This document shows positions 1 through 6,924 of a stretch of DNA of 6,993 nucleotides, one piece after another. Under the pieces are notes generated by a model, which did no database searches, was not told the origin of the DNA, and saw nothing but the letters and a program-made list of their open reading frames with translations. Within the stretch, counting starts at the first letter, position 1; every line of letters starts with the position of its first letter. The translations under genes were made by a program, and so were the position numbers. This DNA is from an uncultured Bacilli bacterium (GTDB lineage: Bacteria; Bacillota_I; Bacilli_A; RF39; UBA660), in assembly GCA_947630585.1 (NCBI GenBank), contig CANRIE010000100.1, positions 1 through 6,993 of the forward strand, written 5' to 3'.

Positions 1-1138
1 TATCACTTATGATTAAACTATGAAGTTTTACTTTAACTGCAATAGCTTCCCCATAAGTTGCTTCATTATCAAGCCAATTTTCACTTATTAAAGTAAAATT
101 AAGAGCTTTTTCTAGATCTTCTAAAGTATATTTATTATATGTTGTTGGTTCATAATTATCTAAATTAGGGTCAACAAATGAAGAAATATATTGAGCTATT
201 AAGATACTTTCTGTAAAATTTCCTTGACTATCTATGTTAAAGCATTCACGAAATTTTCTTGTATATCCTGCTCCTTGAATTACTGCTTCCATATTAAATT
301 CCTTAGTCGTACAAGTATTAAAAATAGCAAATATATCATTTCTTTTTGTACCAGGCATTTTATTTGAATAAAATATTTGAAGCATAGCTTTAGCCATAAT
401 ATGATTTTTATATCTATAGCTTTTTTCATCATCAAGAGAAAATATTCTTGTTAATTTAACCATCCTTTCTAGTAATGTTAATTGACTTACTCTCTCAACC
501 TTTAATAAAAGAGCTAAATCATCAATATTTAAAAGCCACACTGGAATACTTAATTTTTCAAAATTATTATAAGAACTTGTTGTAATAACTTTAAAGTGGT
601 AATTAGGATTAATTTGATTTAAGTTATTAAAAGCACTCATATATTCACCATTATTATCAAATATTATAACTGTTGCTTTATAAGGATAAAAATTAGGTGT
701 TTGAAAAACTGATTGTAATAGTTTTGTTGTTCCATAACTTTTACCACTTCCAGAGTTACCTAATATCGTTAAGTGATTGCTAAATATATTATTAATACTC
801 ATATAAACTGGTTTATTATTATAAAATGGACTAACTCCAATTGTTATATTTCCATATTCATTAGAACCTGTTATCATTAAATTTTCTTTTTCATTAAGAA
901 ATCTAATTTTAGATGTTAAACTAGGTTTACTAATAATACCACCTTGAAATTTATTATCAATTATTTCTCCTATGAATCTCACTTCAATTACATCATCACG
1001 AACATATTCAACTTCTGATACTACTTGTCTTGCTCCTTCAACAAAAACTAAATGTTGATCAAGTAAATTCGTTTTAATATCTTCCCCTACTTTAATATGA
1101 GCTCCATGATCACTTATATAAACGATTTTTTCAAACAT
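1..1138 (-). CDS. HerA-like DUF87 ATPase, 3' end beyond window
   Basis: An open frame of 379 codons begins at 1138 and runs off the left edge with no stop, so the C-terminal part is missing. Seen: a beta-rich N-terminal region of about 110 residues, consistent with the HAS-barrel that precedes HerA motors; a Walker A motif GNSGSGKS at residues 127-134; and a second motif DNNGEY at 161-166, which matches the D-x-x-G-E-Y signature of DUF87/HerA ATPases (usually DPHGEY). HerA-family proteins are hexameric FtsK-like ATPases that translocate DNA, often with the NurA nuclease, and related forms occur in some phage-defence systems. No partner nuclease is visible here, so the cellular role is undecided. 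The start at ATG 1138 is preferred over the in-frame ATG at 1144 because AGGAGG (1145-1150) touches the latter directly but lies 6 nt from 1138. The gene follows ylxM by 21 nt and is probably co-transcribed with ftsY-ylxM. No signal peptide or membrane segment is seen in the visible part. Confidence 0.85.
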   Translation of the reverse strand, partial: MFEKIVYISDHGAHIKVGEDIKTNLLDQHLVFVEGARQVVSEVEYVRDDVIEVRFIGEIIDNKFQGGIISKPSLTSKIRFLNEKENLMITGSNEYGNITIGVSPFYNNKPVYMSINNIFSNHLTILGNSGSGKSYGTTKLLQSVFQTPNFYPYKATVIIFDNNGEYMSAFNNLNQINPNYHFKVITTSSYNNFEKLSIPVWLLNIDDLALLLKVERVSQLTLLERMVKLTRIFSLDDEKSYRYKNHIMAKAMLQIFYSNKMPGTKRNDIFAIFNTCTTKEFNMEAVIQGAGYTRKFRECFNIDSQGNFTESILIAQYISSFVDPNLDNYEPTTYNKYTLEDLEKALNFTLISENWLDNEATYGEAIAVKVKLHSLIISD

Positions 1139-1144
1139 AAACAT

Positions 1145-1150
1145 CCTCCT
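1145..1150 (-). promoter_or_regulatory. Ribosome binding site fixing the HerA-like start
   Basis: A perfect AGGAGG on the minus strand is followed by ATGTTTATG. The first ATG abuts the site with no spacer, while the second (1138) is at 6 nt. This spacing decides the start in favour of 1138. Confidence 0.8.
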
Positions 1151-1159
1151 TATTCTTTT

Positions 1160-1453
1160 TTAAATTAAATCTTCTAATTCTTTTACTATGTTTTTATTAT
1201 TAATCTTCTTAATTATATCATTAATTTTTTGTTTTTTGTAGTATAATTTTAATTTTTCTTCATAATCTAGTAATTTTTCTTTTGTTAAATTTAATTGTCT
1301 AAAAATAGCATTCCGGCTTACTTTATATTTTTCACTTATTTCACTATAAGATAAATTATTAAAATAATATTCTTTAAAATATGTTTGTTGTTTATTTGTT
1401 AACAACTCTCCATATAAATCATATAAATTATTTAAATATAGTAATTCTTCCAT
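1160..1453 (-). CDS. ylxM: YlxM family SRP-associated helix-turn-helix protein
   Basis: A 97-residue protein of the YlxM/p13 (UPF0122) family, slightly shorter than the roughly 110 residues I recall as usual. Seen: the family's N-terminal pattern of a tyrosine/leucine-rich helix ending YGELLTNKQ (residues 14-22), then a sigma-region-4-like helix-turn-helix at about 35-52 (SYSEISEKYKVSRNAIF), then a lysine-rich helical tail. Known of the family: it is typically encoded next to ftsY or ffh, and in streptococci it modulates the signal recognition particle pathway. Here it follows ftsY with no intergenic base: the ftsY stop TAA (1456-1454) is followed directly by this ATG, in the same frame. An AAGGA at 1464-1468, inside the end of ftsY, is the likely ribosome site with 10 nt spacing. 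Expression is therefore probably coupled to ftsY. Whether it binds DNA or acts on SRP components cannot be told from sequence. Confidence 0.93.
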   Translation of the reverse strand: MEELLYLNNLYDLYGELLTNKQQTYFKEYYFNNLSYSEISEKYKVSRNAIFRQLNLTKEKLLDYEEKLKLYYKKQKINDIIKKINNKNIVKELEDLI

Positions 1454-2446
1454 TTACATCATATCCTTAAATAAACCATAGATATATTTTTCAATATCAA
1501 AACTTTGTAAATCATCTATTCTTTCGCCTAGCCCTATATATTTAACTGGTATATCTAATTCTTCTTTAATTGCAAGAACTATTCCTCCTTTGGCTGTTCC
1601 ATCAAGTTTTGTTAAAACGATTCCTGTGATATCTGTAATCTCTTTAAAGTTTTTAGCTTGACTTATTCCATTTTGTCCGGTTGTCGCATCAATTACAAGT
1701 AGAGTTTCTTGTGGAGCTCCTTCAATTAAGTTATTAATTACTTTATTCATTTTTTCAAGTTCTTTCATAAGATTAACTTTATTTTGAAGTCGTCCTGCCG
1801 TATCTACTAAGATAACATCGATGTTCTCACTCTTTGCTTTTGTAATCCCGTCATAGATAACACTTGATGGGTCACTACCTTCTTTGCCTTTTACAAACTT
1901 GCAATCAACTCTTCTACTCCATTCTTCAAGTTGTTCGATGGCTCCTGCTCTAAAAGTATCTCCTGCAACCATCATAACACTTTTTCCCTCTTTTTTTAAT
2001 TTACTTGCAAGTTTTCCAATGGTTGTTGTTTTCCCAACTCCATTTACTCCAACAAATAGAATAACTGTAGGACCATCAGTGTTAAACTTAATTTTATTTG
2101 TTAAAATAGAATTATCAACATAAATAATAAATAATTCATCAACAATTACTTCTTGTAAGTAATTTAAATCCGTTATATTTTCACTTTTAACTCGTTTCTT
2201 TAATCTTTCAATGAATGATAAAACCGTATTAACTCCTATATCAGCCATAATTAAAATATCTTCTAATTCATCAAAATATTCATCAGTAATTTTCTTGGTT
2301 TTACTATTTAAAATCATTAACTTATTAACAAAGTTAGTTCTCGTTTTACTTAATCCTTCATCATATAACTTAATTTCTTCTTTTTCCTCTTTTTCAACCT
2401 TATTATCCTTCTTAAATACATTTTTAATTTTATCAAATATTCCCAT
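1454..2446 (-). CDS. ftsY: Signal recognition particle receptor FtsY
   Basis: FtsY is the SRP GTPase receptor that docks Ffh-ribosome-nascent-chain complexes at the membrane for co-translational insertion. The 330-residue length is close to other Gram-positive FtsY proteins and lacks the long acidic A domain of enterobacteria. Seen in order: a short charged N-terminus (residues 1-30, Lys/Glu-rich) with an amphipathic start MGIFDKIKNVFKK, likely for membrane contact; a helical N domain (about 35-115); and the NG GTPase core with G1 P-loop GVNGVGKT (133-140), the SRP-specific DTFRAGAIEQL (163-173), DTAGR (215-219), TKLDG (279-283) and the closing GLGE...DDL (305-313). All catalytic motifs are intact. 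The start at 2446 has an ideal AAGGAGG at 2452-2458 with 5 nt spacing. It is the first gene of its unit, behind a TATAAT box. The SRP partner ffh is not in this window. The FtsY assignment over Ffh is firm because of the GAIEQL motif and the absence of an M domain. Confidence 0.98.
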   Translation of the reverse strand: MGIFDKIKNVFKKDNKVEKEEKEEIKLYDEGLSKTRTNFVNKLMILNSKTKKITDEYFDELEDILIMADIGVNTVLSFIERLKKRVKSENITDLNYLQEVIVDELFIIYVDNSILTNKIKFNTDGPTVILFVGVNGVGKTTTIGKLASKLKKEGKSVMMVAGDTFRAGAIEQLEEWSRRVDCKFVKGKEGSDPSSVIYDGITKAKSENIDVILVDTAGRLQNKVNLMKELEKMNKVINNLIEGAPQETLLVIDATTGQNGISQAKNFKEITDITGIVLTKLDGTAKGGIVLAIKEELDIPVKYIGLGERIDDLQSFDIEKYIYGLFKDMM

Positions 2447-2451
2447 ATTCT

Positions 2452-2458
2452 CCTCCTT
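2452..2458 (-). promoter_or_regulatory. Ribosome binding site of ftsY
   Basis: AAGGAGG on the minus strand, 5 nt ahead of the ftsY ATG, complementary to the canonical anti-Shine-Dalgarno. It supports the chosen start. Confidence 0.85.
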
Positions 2459-2468
2459 CTTTAATTCA

Positions 2469-2497
2469 ATTATACTATAAAATTAATAAAATTCCTA
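2469..2497 (-). promoter_or_regulatory. Candidate sigma-A-type promoter of ftsY-ylxM
   Basis: A perfect TATAAT -10 hexamer lies at 2474-2469 on the minus strand (context TATAGTATAATTG). With a 17-nt spacer the -35 position is 2497-2492, reading TAGGAA, which matches TTGACA at only three of six bases. The expected start of transcription would be near 2462, giving a leader of about 16 nt that just accommodates the ribosome site. Its place between the terminator of the upstream operon and ftsY makes functional use plausible, but in AT-rich DNA TATAAT is common by chance. Confidence 0.5.
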
Positions 2498-2507
2498 TAT
2501 ATTTTAC

Positions 2508-2537
2508 TTAAATAAAACAGGGTTTTTCATCCCTGTT
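2508..2537 (-). terminator. Intrinsic terminator of the ATPase operon
   Basis: On the minus strand a perfect 7-bp stem AACAGGG/CCCTGTT (2537-2531 paired with 2522-2516) encloses an 8-nt A-rich loop and runs into the T-rich tract TTTTATTTAAG (from 2517 down). It begins 7 nt past the stop of the 132-residue gene. On the plus strand the stem is not followed by a T run, so it is one-directional. It separates the two transcription units. Confidence 0.88.
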
Positions 2538-2544
2538 AATATTA

Positions 2545-2943
2545 TTAATCTTCATTTACATTAATACTCTTATAATTACTAATCATTCCATCACTATCTT
2601 TAATCCAAACATAATATTTTTTATTTTTAATTATTGAAGTAGATGCTTCATTATCATTTAAATCATTCCAACATAAGGCATTAGAATTAGGTCTACTTCT
2701 AGTTGTTTTTACACAATATTCTACTGAATTTCCAGAAGTTTTAATAAATAATTTATCTTCTTTAATAGTTATTTCTTCTATTTTAGCTGTCATATCTTTA
2801 TCATCTTTAGCAAAATAAGAATTACTTTCATAATCAGGCATTAAATTAATCGCTGTAACTGTTGTAAAAACAAATAATACAAATAATCCTGCTATAATTA
2901 TAAATGTTGATGAATTAGTATCATTATTAGATTTATTTAGCAT
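2545..2943 (-). CDS. Small membrane-anchored protein, function unknown
   Basis: I do not recognise a named family. The 132 residues comprise a short Asn/Ser-rich N-terminus, one hydrophobic segment at about residues 13-34, and a remainder of alternating beta-strand-like stretches that would lie outside the cell if the N-terminus is inside. Two cysteines (77 and 91) flank a short loop and could form a disulfide. The C-terminal segment KKYYVWIKDSDGMISNYKSI resembles the closing strands of small Ig-like modules (YYVWVKDxxGNxS) that I recall from Firmicute surface proteins; this is a family impression, not a search. The gene begins inside the end of the Ca2+-ATPase gene, overlapping it by 11 nt, and uses a GGAGGT site (2949-2954) embedded in the ATPase coding sequence, so translation is probably coupled. 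It is the last gene before the terminator. A role as an accessory to the pump or the peptidase is conjecture. Confidence 0.8.
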   Translation of the reverse strand: MLNKSNNDTNSSTFIIIAGLFVLFVFTTVTAINLMPDYESNSYFAKDDKDMTAKIEEITIKEDKLFIKTSGNSVEYCVKTTRSRPNSNALCWNDLNDNEASTSIIKNKKYYVWIKDSDGMISNYKSINVNED

Positions 2944-5560
2944 TTTTTACCTCCGTATAATCTTTAAATAATTTAACATATATAGGTTTTATAAATTCTC
3001 CAATTATAAATGTTAAAAAACATATTCCTAAAGTTATTAAAACATCAATTAAAGTTATTCCTTTAACTATAAAGAATTGAGACAAGCTAGTTGTTAAAAC
3101 TAATATTTGAATTATTGTAATTACTAAAATTCCTAATGTTAGTTTTTTATTATCAAATATATTTTTATTTAATACAGAACGTTTTAAACTTCGGCAAGAA
3201 AATGCATATAATAATTCATTGGCAATTAAATATATAAACATTAATGAACTTGCTATATTTATATTTTTAGTTTTAGAATAAAAGATAAATATCATTAGCA
3301 TTATAATTGATTTTAGAATTGCACTTATAGCAATTTTTGCTGTTAAAAATGGTGTAAAGAAAGTTGAGTTAGCATGATTAGATGGAATATTATCCATAAC
3401 ATCACTGTCAGCTTTTTCAAAAGCAAGCATTATAGCTGGAATTGAATCAGTTACTAAATTTAACCAAAGTAATTGTAAGGTTGTAAACATTTCCATATTT
3501 AATAGCATTGATACAAATACAAGAATTACTTCAACAATATTTCCAGCTAATAAATATAATATTACTTTTTTAATATTAGCAGTTATTCGTCTTCCTTCTT
3601 CAACTCCATCAACTATAGTTGAAAAACTGTCATCTACTAATATACAATCAGCAACTTTTTTAACAACTTCAGTTCCCGTTATGCCCATTCCAATTCCAAT
3701 ATCAGCTTTTTGAATAGCTGGAGCATCATTTACTCCATCCCCTGTCATTGCAACTACTAAACCTTGACTTTGTAATGATTCAACTATTCGAAGTTTTGTA
3801 TTTGGAGAAATTCTAGCATAAACTTGATAGTATTTAACAGCTTCTTTTAATTCAGCATCTGTCATTTTATCTACTTTCTTGCCTTCAATTGCTTTATCGC
3901 TAACATCGATAATACCGACTTCTTTTGCAATAGCAGTTGCTGTATTAAGACTATCTCCTGTAATCATAATTGGCTTTATTCCTGAATTTTTACATATTGA
4001 TATTGCATTAGGTACACTATCTCTTGGAGGATCCATCATTCCAATAAGACCAATAAATATCATATCTTCTTCAGGATTTTCAACATTTACTTTTTTATAT
4101 GAAAATGCTAATAAACGTAATGATTTAGATGATTGTTCTTTTTCAATTTCAAATATTTTATTTTTATATTCCGAAGTCATATTATAAGTTTTTCCATTTA
4201 TAATATATTTTGTACAATTATTTAAAATTGAATCTAGACTTCCTTTTGTAAATGAATATTTTACTCCATCAACTTCATTGATAGTACTCATCATTTTCCG
4301 ATCAGAATCAAATGGGAATTCTTTAATTCTTGCTTTATTATTAACTAAGCAACCAACTTTTTCTAAGTATTTATAAATTGATACTTCTGTTTCATCTCCA
4401 ATATATATATCATTGTTTTTAGAAACATTTTGACACATACTAGCACATAAATTTAATAAATCAGCATCGGGAATAGTATCATCATCAGTATATAAATTAT
4501 CGTTAACATAAATTGATTTTACTAACATTTTATTTTGAGTTATAGTTCCCGTTTTATCTGAGCAAATTACATCAGTTGAACCTAATGTCTCAACCGATGC
4601 CATCTTTCTAATTATTACATTTCGTTTAGCCATAGCTGTCATTCCAACTGATAAAATAATCGTAATAATAGATGACATCCCTTCAGGAATAGCAGCAACT
4701 GCTAAAGAAATAGAAAGCATCAAAATATCAAAGAAATCATTTTTCATAACAAGACCAACAATCATCATAACAATGATAATTGCTAAGATAATATAAGTTA
4801 ATACTTTACTTATCTTATTTACTTTTTTCTGTAAAGGGGTAATATCACTTTTTTTATTTATTAAACTATTAGCAATTTTTCCAAGTTCAGTATTCATAGC
4901 CGTTGCAACTACAACAACAAAGGCATGACCATTAGTAACATTACAACCAGCATAAACCATATTTTTTCTTTCATATAATTCTTTTTCACAATTTATATTT
5001 TCATTATCTTTTTTAATAGACTTAGATTCTCCAGTAAGAGTTGATTCATTAACTTCTAATCCATCAGAACTTATAACTCTTGCATCAGCTGAAACATAAT
5101 CCCCAGCTTCTAACTCTATTATATCTCCAACTACTACTTTTGTAACATCAATAGTTTGTTTTATTCCATCTCTAATTACATTGGTATTAGTAACAAACAT
5201 TTTATTTAATTCTTCTATTGCAACATCAGCCTTTTTTTCTTGAATAAAACTTAATATTGCATTAATTACAACTATTACTATAATAATTATTGAATCAATA
5301 TATGATTCATGTCTTATATAAGAAATAGCAAACGAAAAAAGGGAAGCTAAAATAAGTAAAATAACCATAAAATCAAAGAACTGATTGAAAAATAAAACTA
5401 AATTAGATTTTTTCTTACGTTCAGTTAATTTATTTTCACCATCTCTTTCTAATCTTTTTTTAGCCTCATCAGAACTTAATCCTTTAATATTAGTTTGTAA
5501 TCTTTTATAAATTTCTTCAACTTCTTCATTGTAACCATTTAATTTTTTTTCTTCTTTCAT
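2933..5560 (-). CDS. P2A-type Ca2+-transporting P-type ATPase
   Basis: A full-length 875-residue cation pump that would use ATP to export Ca2+ across the cytoplasmic membrane. Seen in order: a cation-ATPase N-terminal domain (about 8-55); M1-M2 (about 53-107); an actuator domain with TGES at 176-179; M3-M4 with VAAIPEG (288-294); phosphorylation motif SDKTGT with the phospho-Asp at 335; nucleotide-domain KGS at 439-441; DPPR at 510-513; TGD at 534-536; hinge motif TGDGVNDAPA at 606-615; and six C-terminal helices. SERCA Ca2+ ligands have counterparts: Glu293 (M4), Asn674 and Glu677 (M5), Asn701, Thr704 and Asp705 (M6), and Glu782 (M8). This favours Ca2+ over other P2 substrates and suggests both sites are present. 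Odd: the usual PEGLP of M4 reads PEGMS, and KGAPE reads KGSLD. AGGAGG at 5565-5570 sits 4 nt before the ATG and overlaps the preceding gene's stop. Mn2+ or another divalent metal cannot be excluded. Confidence 0.95.
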   Translation of the reverse strand: MKEEKKLNGYNEEVEEIYKRLQTNIKGLSSDEAKKRLERDGENKLTERKKKSNLVLFFNQFFDFMVILLILASLFSFAISYIRHESYIDSIIIIVIVVINAILSFIQEKKADVAIEELNKMFVTNTNVIRDGIKQTIDVTKVVVGDIIELEAGDYVSADARVISSDGLEVNESTLTGESKSIKKDNENINCEKELYERKNMVYAGCNVTNGHAFVVVVATAMNTELGKIANSLINKKSDITPLQKKVNKISKVLTYIILAIIIVMMIVGLVMKNDFFDILMLSISLAVAAIPEGMSSIITIILSVGMTAMAKRNVIIRKMASVETLGSTDVICSDKTGTITQNKMLVKSIYVNDNLYTDDDTIPDADLLNLCASMCQNVSKNNDIYIGDETEVSIYKYLEKVGCLVNNKARIKEFPFDSDRKMMSTINEVDGVKYSFTKGSLDSILNNCTKYIINGKTYNMTSEYKNKIFEIEKEQSSKSLRLLAFSYKKVNVENPEEDMIFIGLIGMMDPPRDSVPNAISICKNSGIKPIMITGDSLNTATAIAKEVGIIDVSDKAIEGKKVDKMTDAELKEAVKYYQVYARISPNTKLRIVESLQSQGLVVAMTGDGVNDAPAIQKADIGIGMGITGTEVVKKVADCILVDDSFSTIVDGVEEGRRITANIKKVILYLLAGNIVEVILVFVSMLLNMEMFTTLQLLWLNLVTDSIPAIMLAFEKADSDVMDNIPSNHANSTFFTPFLTAKIAISAILKSIIMLMIFIFYSKTKNINIASSLMFIYLIANELLYAFSCRSLKRSVLNKNIFDNKKLTLGILVITIIQILVLTTSLSQFFIVKGITLIDVLITLGICFLTFIIGEFIKPIYVKLFKDYTEVKNAK
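2949..2954 (-). promoter_or_regulatory. Ribosome site embedded in the ATPase 3' end
   Basis: GGAGGT on the minus strand lies 5 nt before the ATG at 2943 and within the last codons of the ATPase gene. It supports the overlapping start of the 132-residue gene. Confidence 0.75.
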
Positions 5561-5564
5561 AACT

Positions 5565-5570
5565 CCTCCT
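5565..5570 (-). promoter_or_regulatory. Ribosome binding site of the Ca2+-ATPase
   Basis: AGGAGG on the minus strand, 4 nt ahead of the ATPase ATG. It shares its first two bases with the TAG stop codon of the 60-residue gene, a layout typical of translational coupling. Confidence 0.8.
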
Positions 5571-5751
5571 ATAAATCAACTAAATATGATGCAACAAATA
5601 GAGCTATTAACCCTAAAATTGCAATAATTACTAATACAATACTTACATTTATCAAAACATAATAACTACTTTTTTGTAATATACATCCACATGTCCTACA
5701 ATATATATCATTATCTCTAACATCATTTTTACAATTATAACATTTTTTCAA
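5569..5751 (-). CDS. Zinc-ribbon single-TM mini-protein (60 aa)
   Basis: A 60-residue protein of unknown function. Seen: an N-terminal zinc-ribbon with two CxxC pairs (Cys4/Cys7 and Cys18/Cys21, plus Cys23), then a long hydrophobic helix at about 31-57, ending in a three-residue tail. The reduced cysteine pairs suggest a cytoplasmic N-terminus and a C-terminus at the outer face. The start codon is TTG at 5751. It is accepted because the next residues give KKCYNC, the normal opening of such zinc ribbons, and because no in-frame ATG precedes the cysteines. TTG overlaps the TGA stop of the upstream peptidase gene (TTGA), and no good Shine-Dalgarno is near, so translation probably depends on termination of the upstream gene. 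Its stop TAG overlaps the ATPase ribosome site. The zinc ribbon resembles that of the upstream peptidase (CxxC, about 10 residues, CxxCG), so the two may share a partner. Confidence 0.82.
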   Translation of the reverse strand: MKKCYNCKNDVRDNDIYCRTCGCILQKSSYYVLINVSIVLVIIAILGLIALFVASYLVDL

Positions 5752-6914
5752 ATATATCCCAACTTTTCCTTTATAATTTTAATAATTTCATTACTACTAT
5801 TTTTCATTGTATCACCATGTAAATAATAATCATGAATAGCTTCAGCTATAATTTCATCAGCAATTAAATTATTTTTATCATCAAGTGCTGCAGCATAATT
5901 TGATATGCTAATAGCAAAACTAGATATATCTAAATTAGTATTATATTGAAGATTATAATTTGTTAAAGCTTCATTTATTATATTTTTGGAAAATTCTCCA
6001 TTATCATACTCTTTCATAATAAAATCAATTGTATTATAATTATCCAAAGTTATATATGTGATATTAGTTAAATTATGTTCTTTTAAAAAAGCTGTAAATG
6101 ATATATAATGACCAATTTCATGAGCAATGATACTTTCCCACGTTGCATCATTTACATACCAATTATCTCCTATTACTTCTTCGAATTTTTTTTCTAATAT
6201 ATCTTCATTTAAAAAATAATAACTATTAAGTAATATTTGAGTTTTATTAACCTTATTATATTTTTTTATATTATCATTAATATTTACAAATTGGTACATT
6301 GGTTGAAATCTTGCTATATAAAAAGAATCTTTAGGTGGATTAGTAATCGTTATATTAGTTAATGTACCTTTAATATTAGGAAATAAATCATACATTTTAG
6401 CAATAACATTTTTTATTTTTAAAGCCTCATTTAAAGGCATATCACAAAAAAGAACACTAGGTATTAAATATTCATTTTCAAGCTCATATTCAAGTTTTGA
6501 TAATTGATTATCTTTATAACACATATATGATTGTTTATTAAAATCTTTTTTTATAAATTCAATAGCATCTTGATAAGAATTAATTTTTTCATGACTATAT
6601 TTGTTATCGGTTTTTATAACTGATGAATTATAACCATATATATAACTTGTAAACTGTTTTTTTAAATATGTAATTGGTTTAAGTAAATCTTGGCCTCTAA
6701 TAAAAGTCATTATACAAAAAATAATAACTCCAAAACATAATAAACTTATTAAAATAGAAAAATGTTGTTGTTGTTTTATAGACGAACCATTAATTATCAT
6801 CTTAACATTGGATTTATCTTTTAAAAACATATATCCATGAGATGTCCAATGACCACAAATTGGACAAAAATTATCATCATTTTCGATCTCAGCTTGACAA
6901 TGAATACATTTCAT
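5748..6914 (-). CDS. Membrane-anchored zinc-ribbon HEIGH metallopeptidase
   Basis: I know no named gene of this architecture. With the start at 6914 (388 residues) it opens MKCIHC: a zinc ribbon with Cys3/Cys6 and Cys17/Cys20, a linker, one hydrophobic helix at about 52-72, then a region of about 310 residues. In that region SIIAHEIGHYISF carries the HExxH zinc-peptidase motif (His265, Glu266, His269), and DEIIAEAIHDYY (from about 353) offers Glu354 or Glu358 as third zinc ligand. An E-x-x-A-E stretch after HExxGH recalls anthrax lethal factor-like (ATLF) gluzincins; this is recalled, not searched. The 85-90 residue gap is rather long for that fold. If the ribbon is cytoplasmic, the peptidase faces outward. 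Flanking charges do not settle topology. The frame extends upstream to GTG 6929 and ATG 6926, but 6914 gives the standard zinc-ribbon opening. First gene of the operon. Substrate unknown. Confidence 0.85.
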   Translation of the reverse strand: MKCIHCQAEIENDDNFCPICGHWTSHGYMFLKDKSNVKMIINGSSIKQQQHFSILISLLCFGVIIFCIMTFIRGQDLLKPITYLKKQFTSYIYGYNSSVIKTDNKYSHEKINSYQDAIEFIKKDFNKQSYMCYKDNQLSKLEYELENEYLIPSVLFCDMPLNEALKIKNVIAKMYDLFPNIKGTLTNITITNPPKDSFYIARFQPMYQFVNINDNIKKYNKVNKTQILLNSYYFLNEDILEKKFEEVIGDNWYVNDATWESIIAHEIGHYISFTAFLKEHNLTNITYITLDNYNTIDFIMKEYDNGEFSKNIINEALTNYNLQYNTNLDISSFAISISNYAAALDDKNNLIADEIIAEAIHDYYLHGDTMKNSSNEIIKIIKEKLGYI

Positions 6915-6924
6915 ATCACACCAC

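Noticed and set aside
1884..2123. Plus-strand open frame of 79 codons inside ftsY
   Set aside because: It lies fully antisense to the conserved GTPase core of FtsY and its translation is low-complexity Leu/Ser/Pro, as expected for a shadow frame.
2211..2480. Plus-strand open frame of 89 codons over the ftsY start and promoter
   Set aside because: Antisense to the FtsY N domain, Ser/Leu-rich with no motif and no ribosome site; a shadow frame.
3879..4187. Plus-strand open frame of 102 codons inside the ATPase gene
   Set aside because: Antisense to the conserved P domain including DPPR and TGD; no independent coding evidence.
5740..5751. Use of the Mycoplasma code (TGA = Trp) joining the peptidase to the zinc-ribbon mini-protein
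   Set aside because: The TGA frame and the zinc-ribbon frame differ by one base, so reading through TGA would not give the mini-protein. Trp in conserved positions is encoded by TGG.
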